This document shows positions 5,493 through 6,477 of a stretch of DNA of 6,477 bases, in pieces; the first letter of the stretch is position 1; each line of letters starts with the position of its first letter. This DNA is from Burkholderiaceae bacterium. Its GTDB lineage: Bacteria; Pseudomonadota; Gammaproteobacteria; Burkholderiales; Burkholderiaceae_F. The position numbers were made by a program, and so were the translations under genes. The stretch spans positions 1-6,477 of the forward strand of contig JACCYC010000279.1 in NCBI GenBank assembly GCA_013696665.1, written 5' to 3'. Under the pieces are notes generated by a model, which saw only the letters and a list, made by a program, of their open reading frames with translations, was not told the DNA's origin and made no database searches.

Positions 5493-5707
5493 TGGCGGCA
5501 GATAAAGCCCTACTCGATCGGCTCGGAGCGCTAGAGGCGGCCGTCGCTGAACTGACCGCGCAACGTTTCGGTCCGATGTTCGCAAGCGACAAAAACTTTG
5601 TCGCCTTCTCTGATGCGTTGGTGGACGCAACCGGCAAGTCAGGTGCGCTCGATCATCTGATCGCGCTGATGGACCGCCGCCGATTGAGCGTGCTGCGCGG
5701 CGTCTAA
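5492..5707 (+). CDS. unknown small phage protein, 71 residues
   Basis: I do not recognise this product. It starts MAADKALLDRLGALEAAVAE, a short heptad-like helix that could be a coiled coil, then QRFGPMFASDKNFVAFSDAL and a helical, basic end (DHLIALMDRRRLSVLRGV). The ATG overlaps the upstream TGA by one base. It is the last gene of the rightward operon visible here; its TAA (5705-5707) interlocks with the stop of the leftward gene on the other strand. Confidence 0.58.
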   Translation: MAADKALLDRLGALEAAVAELTAQRFGPMFASDKNFVAFSDALVDATGKSGALDHLIALMDRRRLSVLRGV

Positions 5708-5898
5708 CGTCGACGCCAGGTGCGCTGGGCGTCCTGGTCGGCAGCTAGCTGCTTCGACTTGAAGAACCTTTCCGCCGCATCTGCCTGCCCTGAATTGCGC
5801 TTGTAGTGTTTGGCGATTCGGATCTGCAACTCGTTTTCGAGTTGGTTAGCCCGCACGCTTTCGACACTCGGCCAGAATGAAACGTTGTCGTCGCTCAC
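5704..5898 (-). CDS. unknown small protein, 64 residues, last gene of the leftward set
   Basis: I do not recognise this product. The chosen start is GTG at 5898 (SDDNVSFWPSVESVRANQLE...); an in-frame TTG at 5934 would add twelve residues, but these run over the gene upstream. The middle (ANQLENELQIRIAKHYKR) is a charged helix, followed by ADAAERFFKSKQLAADQDAQ and a basic end TWRRR. It may be a small DNA-binding or regulatory protein, but no helix-turn-helix can be argued with confidence. The stop TAG overlaps the stop of the rightward 71-residue gene by two bases on the opposite strand. Confidence 0.55.
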   Translation of the reverse strand: MSDDNVSFWPSVESVRANQLENELQIRIAKHYKRNSGQADAAERFFKSKQLAADQDAQRTWRRR

Positions 5899-5953
5899 GC
5901 GGGCGAGAGTATCCAAGGTGGGCGAGGCTCGCAATCAAAGCCGCCTCACTCAT
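5846..5953 (-). CDS. possible small ORF, 35 residues, coupled to the cysteine-rich gene
   Basis: ATG at 5953 lies inside the end of the cysteine-rich gene, overlapping by eight bases (ATGAGTGA), a common coupling arrangement. The product starts MSEAALIASLAHLGYSRPRE and ends in a basic stretch. Its 3' half overlaps the 64-residue gene in another frame for 53 bases. Either both are real and overlap, or this is a chance frame. I do not recognise it. Confidence 0.33.
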   Translation of the reverse strand: MSEAALIASLAHLGYSRPRERRQRFILAECRKRAG

Positions 5954-6125
5954 CATCTGCGCCCGGTTCGCGCTCGAAACACGAGCACCCCAATTCCGGC
6001 TGCGTCCGCACCCGACTGCATCCGGAATTCGCACAAAAGGCGCACGTGTCCTGGGCGGTCCACCCGTCGAAGTAGTGGCAGTGGCGGCACGCGCGAGGCG
6101 TCTCCTGCAACGCGAGGATCATCAT
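5946..6125 (-). CDS. small cysteine-rich, probably zinc-binding phage protein, 59 residues
   Basis: The product begins MMILALQETPRACRHCHYFD and contains seven cysteines: C-x2-C near residues 13-16, C28 and C31 (CAFC), C36, then GCSC (C47, C49) followed by FEREPGADDE. This cysteine layout, with a SRVRTQPELGC stretch and an 'EREPGADDE' end, resembles short zinc-ribbon-like proteins common in proteobacterial prophages; that resemblance is from memory. The function is unknown. AGGA at 6133-6136 sits seven bases before the ATG on this strand, a good ribosome binding site. The gene starts nine bases after the stop of the 63-residue gene upstream, so they are likely co-transcribed. A second ATG follows immediately. 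Confidence 0.72.
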   Translation of the reverse strand: MMILALQETPRACRHCHYFDGWTAQDTCAFCANSGCSRVRTQPELGCSCFEREPGADDE

Positions 6126-6134
6126 CCGACGATC

Positions 6135-6326
6135 CTACGCGCGGCGTTTTTCTTCCTTGGGTTTGGGCATCTTGCGAGCGGACCAGTCGGACCGAGTGAT
6201 CAGCCGGTCAATTTCGTCGAAAACATGCACCAGTGACTCGGCCTGGTCGAGCAGCAGTTGCAGTCTGTCGCGCAAGGAGTCGAGCTCTCCGACCAGGTAG
6301 CGAACGCGCTTCTCCTCGGCGTTCAT
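6135..6326 (-). CDS. unknown small helical protein, 63 residues
   Basis: I do not recognise this product. It starts MNAEEKRVRYLVGELDSLRD and continues as a long amphipathic helix (RLQLLLDQAESLVHVFDEID) that could be a coiled coil, then ends in a basic tail (RKMPKPKEEKRRA). The ATG at 6326 overlaps the stop of the upstream gene by one base (TGATG on this strand), which decides this start over longer in-frame versions. GGAA lies about seven to eight bases upstream. The coupling and the basic tail suggest a small regulatory or nucleic-acid-binding protein, but that is a guess. Confidence 0.6.
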   Translation of the reverse strand: MNAEEKRVRYLVGELDSLRDRLQLLLDQAESLVHVFDEIDRLITRSDWSARKMPKPKEEKRRA

Positions 6327-6477
6327 CACACTTTCCGGTGACGCTGTTCGATGACGATGTGCATCCGCTCGAGCTCGACCAGGCGCAGGGAAGCTCGCGC
6401 ATAAGCTCCCTCGCAACGGTCGAGCGTGCCGCGAACGAAGGACAGCAGCGAACCGAAGCGGCGCAACGTGCTGGCGT
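6326..6477 (-). CDS. C-terminal part of an unknown protein (5' end outside window)
   Basis: Reading leftward from the window edge, one frame stays open from 6475 to a TGA at 6328-6326. The other two minus frames give Arg/Cys/Ser-rich sequences typical of shadows. The visible 49 residues (STLRRFGSLLSFVRGTLDRC... ending VELERMHIVIEQRHRKV) look helical and charged. The TGA overlaps the ATG of the 63-residue gene by one base, so this is the first visible gene of the leftward operon. It is too short for a family call. Confidence 0.5.
   Translation of the reverse strand, partial: ASTLRRFGSLLSFVRGTLDRCEGAYARASLRLVELERMHIVIEQRHRKV

Noticed and set aside
5013..5630. Minus-strand frame of 205 codons
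   Set aside because: It lies opposite several plus-strand genes that are coupled by overlaps. Its sequence has the Arg/Ser/Ala-rich mix of a shadow frame and no recognisable motif.

Overview
The window looks like the middle of a prophage or phage-satellite island in a GC-rich, probably proteobacterial host. This rests on gene content, gene order, heavy GTGA/TGATG gene overlaps, and a dense run of small unknown genes. No rRNA, tRNA, CRISPR array, integrase, insertion sequence or host housekeeping gene is visible. The exact host cannot be told from the sequence.

Layout. (1) Positions 1-2178, plus strand: a DNA-replication cassette. It holds the C-terminal end of a single-stranded DNA-binding protein, a PriCT-2/TOPRIM primase-like protein and a RecA-like ATPase (RepA/AAA_25 type) with a C-terminal winged helix. 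(2) Positions 2161-2422: an unusual A-rich, trinucleotide-repeat segment. It has a 65-nt stretch with no T, a perfect 16-bp inverted repeat of CAA/TTG units, a weak promoter-like pair and a possible 35-codon ORF with a good ribosome binding site. (3) Positions 2423-4701, plus strand: a packaging and head cassette. It holds a P27-family small terminase subunit, an HNH nuclease, a 137-residue unknown protein and an HK97-fold major capsid protein of 343 residues. (4) Positions 4705-5707, plus strand: small unknown genes, one with a C-terminal coiled coil. (5) Positions 5704-6477, minus strand: a tightly packed leftward set of very small genes, including a cysteine-rich 59-residue protein probably binding zinc. 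It meets the rightward operon tail to tail with interlocked stop codons.

How the genes fit together. SSB, primase and ATPase would replicate the element. The small terminase and HNH protein would recognise and process its DNA for packaging, and the capsid protein would form the head. What is missing is notable: between the small terminase and the capsid protein, where large terminase, portal and head protease normally lie, there is room only for the HNH protein and one 137-residue unknown. Either those genes lie outside the window, or the element is reduced and borrows these functions from a helper phage, as phage satellites do. This cannot be settled from the window alone.
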